From the NCBI GenBank assembly GCA_029721435.1, contig CM056588.1, positions 37,775,430 to 37,839,429 on the forward strand: a stretch of DNA of 64,000 bases, given 5' to 3'. The notes under the pieces are model-generated. The model made no database searches. It saw nothing but the letters and a program-made list of their open reading frames with translations, and was not told the DNA's origin. Each line of letters begins with the position of its first letter. Within the stretch, counting starts at the first letter, position 1. This DNA is from Gymnothorax reevesii. Taxonomy: Eukaryota > Chordata > Actinopteri > Anguilliformes > Muraenidae. A program made the position numbers and the translations under genes. Below are positions 61,370-64,000 of the stretch, piece by piece.

Positions 61370-61700
61370 TACATACCGTACAAACTCATATGTATGCACA
61401 TACATTGATACATACAAACAGAAGTGAAACACCTATTTTCATGCCTATTCGTATATATCGGTATACTGTACATCCATATCCGAATACTTACCTACATAAT
61501 ATACCCATATACATACCTGTTCCCATAAACCCAGGTACATGCCTGTATATGTACAAATAAACCTCCACAAAAAACTCAGTGCATAACTTCAGGGATCGTA
61601 AACACACGCAAACGCACCTAAACTCCAAACACACGTACACACATGCATACACACACACACACACTCGCACAAAGTATGCACACACGCATACGCGAGTGCA
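61370..61700. repeat. 'acatac' minisatellite and (CA)n tract
   Basis: 'acatac', 'catatcc' and 'ataccc' units continue the satellite left of the Tc1 elements, followed by CACACA at 61600-61690. Confidence 0.7.
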
Positions 61701-62840
61701 GGCAAGCACAAATGGTCAATTGGTCTGTGAGGATTTTGAATGAAGGAATGCATTTAATTTCATGTACATTCCTGAAATGTGACTAAACTGAGGATGGATT
61801 GACGCTAAAACAGTGAAGAGCAACCCAAATATTCCACAGACTGTCCGGACATTCTGAAGTAGACACAGATTTTGTTCCTCGATAACAACCATTTTGCAGG
61901 TTTTTTTTTTCAAATTTGAGACTTATTTTTGCTGATATTTTTCCAGCTGGAGCCGTTTAGATTAATCACCATGGAAACAGCAGAGGCAAAGCAATGTGCC
62001 ATATGAGCTGCAACCAATGGCAGACCAAATTAACTTTTAATATGATCTGTAGTTAGCTTTTGCTTAAAAAGTCCCCAAAATTTATAGATATGGAGCCTGT
62101 CCCAAAAGGCAAAAAGTAGGAATTCAACCTATTATGTACAGCTTGCTAATCATTTGCAAGGATCTCACGCTATTCACTCGTACACCCCTTCCTACATGAA
62201 ATTTAGAGCCTTCATTTAGCCCAAACCAACAAATCCTCGCACTGTGGGAAGAGCAGTACATTTAAAAAGAGCAGCAGTCTCTGGGTGTGCGTTTACAAAG
62301 AGTGGCACCCTCCTGGTTTGCATTTACAGAGAGAGCAGTGTCCTCCAGGGTTACATTCAGAAAGATAAATGCTGCCGTGGACTACATTTATGAGGAACAG
62401 TGCGGTCTAGGTTCACACAAAAACAAAAATAAAAAGTCTTTCAGGGAGCACTACCCACATTTGTAACATTCACTCATCCATGGAATATATTCCAGAATCT
62501 CTTTATTATTTCATATTTATCCATTTCTGTTCAAAACAGACTAAATTGTTTGAAATGCAATTGTTTGAAATTGTTATTTACAATGAATCCAGAGAAATGC
62601 TGCTCATTATTTTAAGAGCCGCGATTGAAATTGACTCCAAGAGAAGTCCAACGGTTTCCGCTCATTGAGGGGTCTCGTGAAGGGCATTGCAATTGCAAGA
62701 ATCCTCCTGGGGTCTTATTACTGAGCTTAGCGGATGAGTTCAAGCACTTTGTAACTCTTTCGGAGAAGCAATTTCATCTTTTTACAGCCACAAGAAGCTT
62801 ATAAAGCATTTCGTCTTTGCAGTAAGCAGGGACCGTTCAT
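61701..62840. other. intronic DNA with a faint 50-bp repeat
   Basis: At 62240-62420 about four diverged units share 'gcatttacagagagagcagt'. No coding sequence was recognised. Confidence 0.4.
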
Positions 62841-62841
62841 T

Positions 62842-63366
62842 GTGGATAAGCTAACCCACACTGCGCCTACCTGGAACCAGAAGGTGCGATCAAAACTGAC
62901 CCTAACACTGAAGCCTTGTATAAAAAGGAGCTTGTCTGTTTTGGACAATAAATTCCCTACTGATTCAGTCTGGTCCTGGACAAAAACTGTAACTAAGTGG
63001 GCTGCCGACAAAGAGGCACAGTGGGTTCAGAAGAGTGACAGAGAGTTCTTCCCAGCACTGTCCCACAAATGTCATCCCAAACCCCTCATCTATACGATGC
63101 CCCAGGCTTCAGTCCCTTCCACAGACACCTGCCGTGGAAGGGAACAAAAGCAGAATAAGGTCAGACAATCCTGCACTGCCAGCATTCAACAAAAAAGAGA
63201 ACACTTTTCCAACATCAGTCAGGCAGTCTTCTCCATGGATGGGGGCAAGGGCCACCAAGACCTAGCGCTGATGTCAATTTTGCATATACTCCACAACTCC
63301 AGGCATGGTCATATCGGTATATTTCTACTAATGTCAGCAGCAAGGGGAATGGGCCAACAGCTGTAA
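62842..63366 (+). CDS. unassigned 174-codon open frame
   Basis: An open frame runs 525 bp on the strand opposite syt7. It has mixed composition without low complexity, for example CIKRSLSVLDNKFPTDSVW, ADKEAQWVQKSDREFFPA and GIFLLMSAARGMGQQL. I recognise no domain, and the first codon is not an ATG (the frame opens at GTG). No promoter, splice or polyadenylation support was seen. It may be a remnant of a retroelement or a chance frame; note that a 60-codon frame follows at 63383. Confidence 0.2.
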   Translation: MDKLTHTAPTWNQKVRSKLTLTLKPCIKRSLSVLDNKFPTDSVWSWTKTVTKWAADKEAQWVQKSDREFFPALSHKCHPKPLIYTMPQASVPSTDTCRGREQKQNKVRQSCTASIQQKREHFSNISQAVFSMDGGKGHQDLALMSILHILHNSRHGHIGIFLLMSAARGMGQQL

Positions 63367-64000
63367 GAACTGCTCCAAGAGGGTGAAACAGGCAATGTTT
63401 AAGACTGCCCTTTCAGGGTACTTCTTTACTTTGTATGAGCAGTACCTGGGTGCTTGTGTATGGGTTCTTTTCAGTATTCTCACTTATGTTTCCTCGCGTC
63501 TTCTCTCCTTTTGTGACCCCACCACACACCTCAAGGACATTCAGAGCGAGGAGAGAGGAGGCTGAAAGCGAGGGAATGTAGGTGTATCCTACGCGGAGGC
63601 CTTATCTCGTAGCTTGACATTTTAATGCTGCACCTCTACATGATGTTGTTAAATAGAGGGAAGGATTGGGCTGCTTCCTGCTCCTCTGTCCTTGCGTCGC
63701 TTCCTTACTGGTCTATTGCAGATTTGCGCTGGGAGGAGCTATGATGCCACAAAGAGGCACAAGTGAGGAAAGTGAGAAGAAATGTTTGCATTATGAAAAG
63801 CATCCTCAGCAGTTTCAGTCGCAAGAGAAGCTTCTGGACAAATAAGCTGTTCCAAACCAAGGTATTAATGACCACCTTTCCTCAATGACTGAAGGCCATC
63901 TTTCACTGAGTGCAGGATTTGAACTGGCGCATCAAGTGTCTTGATTGCCACACACTAACTTTACACAAGTTCATTGAACAGAAATGCAAGCCTTCACCCT
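63367..64000. other. window end, nothing recognised
   Basis: Presumed syt7 intron or upstream DNA. No exon preceding the 48738-48846 linker exon was found up to the window edge. Confidence 0.4.

Overview
This window looks like nuclear DNA of a ray-finned fish (probably a teleost). It is intron-rich and AT-leaning, with long (CA)n microsatellites and a mix of Tc1/mariner, hAT, Harbinger-like, LINE, tRNA-SINE and Ty3/Gypsy elements typical of fish. Prokaryote-style features (operons, ribosome binding sites, CRISPR) are absent. The species cannot be named from the sequence alone.

The only recognisable host gene is synaptotagmin-7 (syt7), a calcium sensor for slow and asynchronous exocytosis. 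It lies on the minus strand. Six coding exons can be placed with consistent phases and GT/AG boundaries: a linker exon (48738-48846), two exons forming C2A (22126-22393 and 21086-21255), and three forming C2B (19996-20110, 13360-13559 and 10806-10910, ending in TAA). The 5' exons (lumenal N-terminus, transmembrane segment, first part of the linker) were not found and should lie beyond position 64000. Positions 1-10805 are downstream of the stop and should hold the 3' UTR plus intergenic DNA.

Everything else is introns filled with repeats. The 26.3-kb intron between the linker exon and C2A holds most of them. One is a 7.7-kb element with 'ggtaagatgcc' termini, interrupted by a 5.8-kb hAT element with an 8-bp target-site duplication (TSD) and a broken TTF-zinc-finger/DUF4371 transposase. 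Others are two LINE fragments, a very young Ty3/Gypsy element (304-bp LTRs with 3 mismatches, but one nonsense codon in gag and one in pol), and a 1.55-kb Tc1/mariner copy. The last two introns hold a tandem array, a TA-flanked MITE and a second nested hAT.

Upstream of the linker exon (49-64 kb) are a Harbinger-like MITE, a palindromic 788-bp hAT MITE inside an 'acatac' minisatellite, and a Tc1/mariner copy nested at a TA inside a related older copy. That older copy also carries a block with duplicated ERR-type and DR1-type nuclear-receptor motifs. No new multi-gene system was found. The most informative structures are the nested transposons with intact target-site duplications, the young LTR element, and the receptor-motif repeat.
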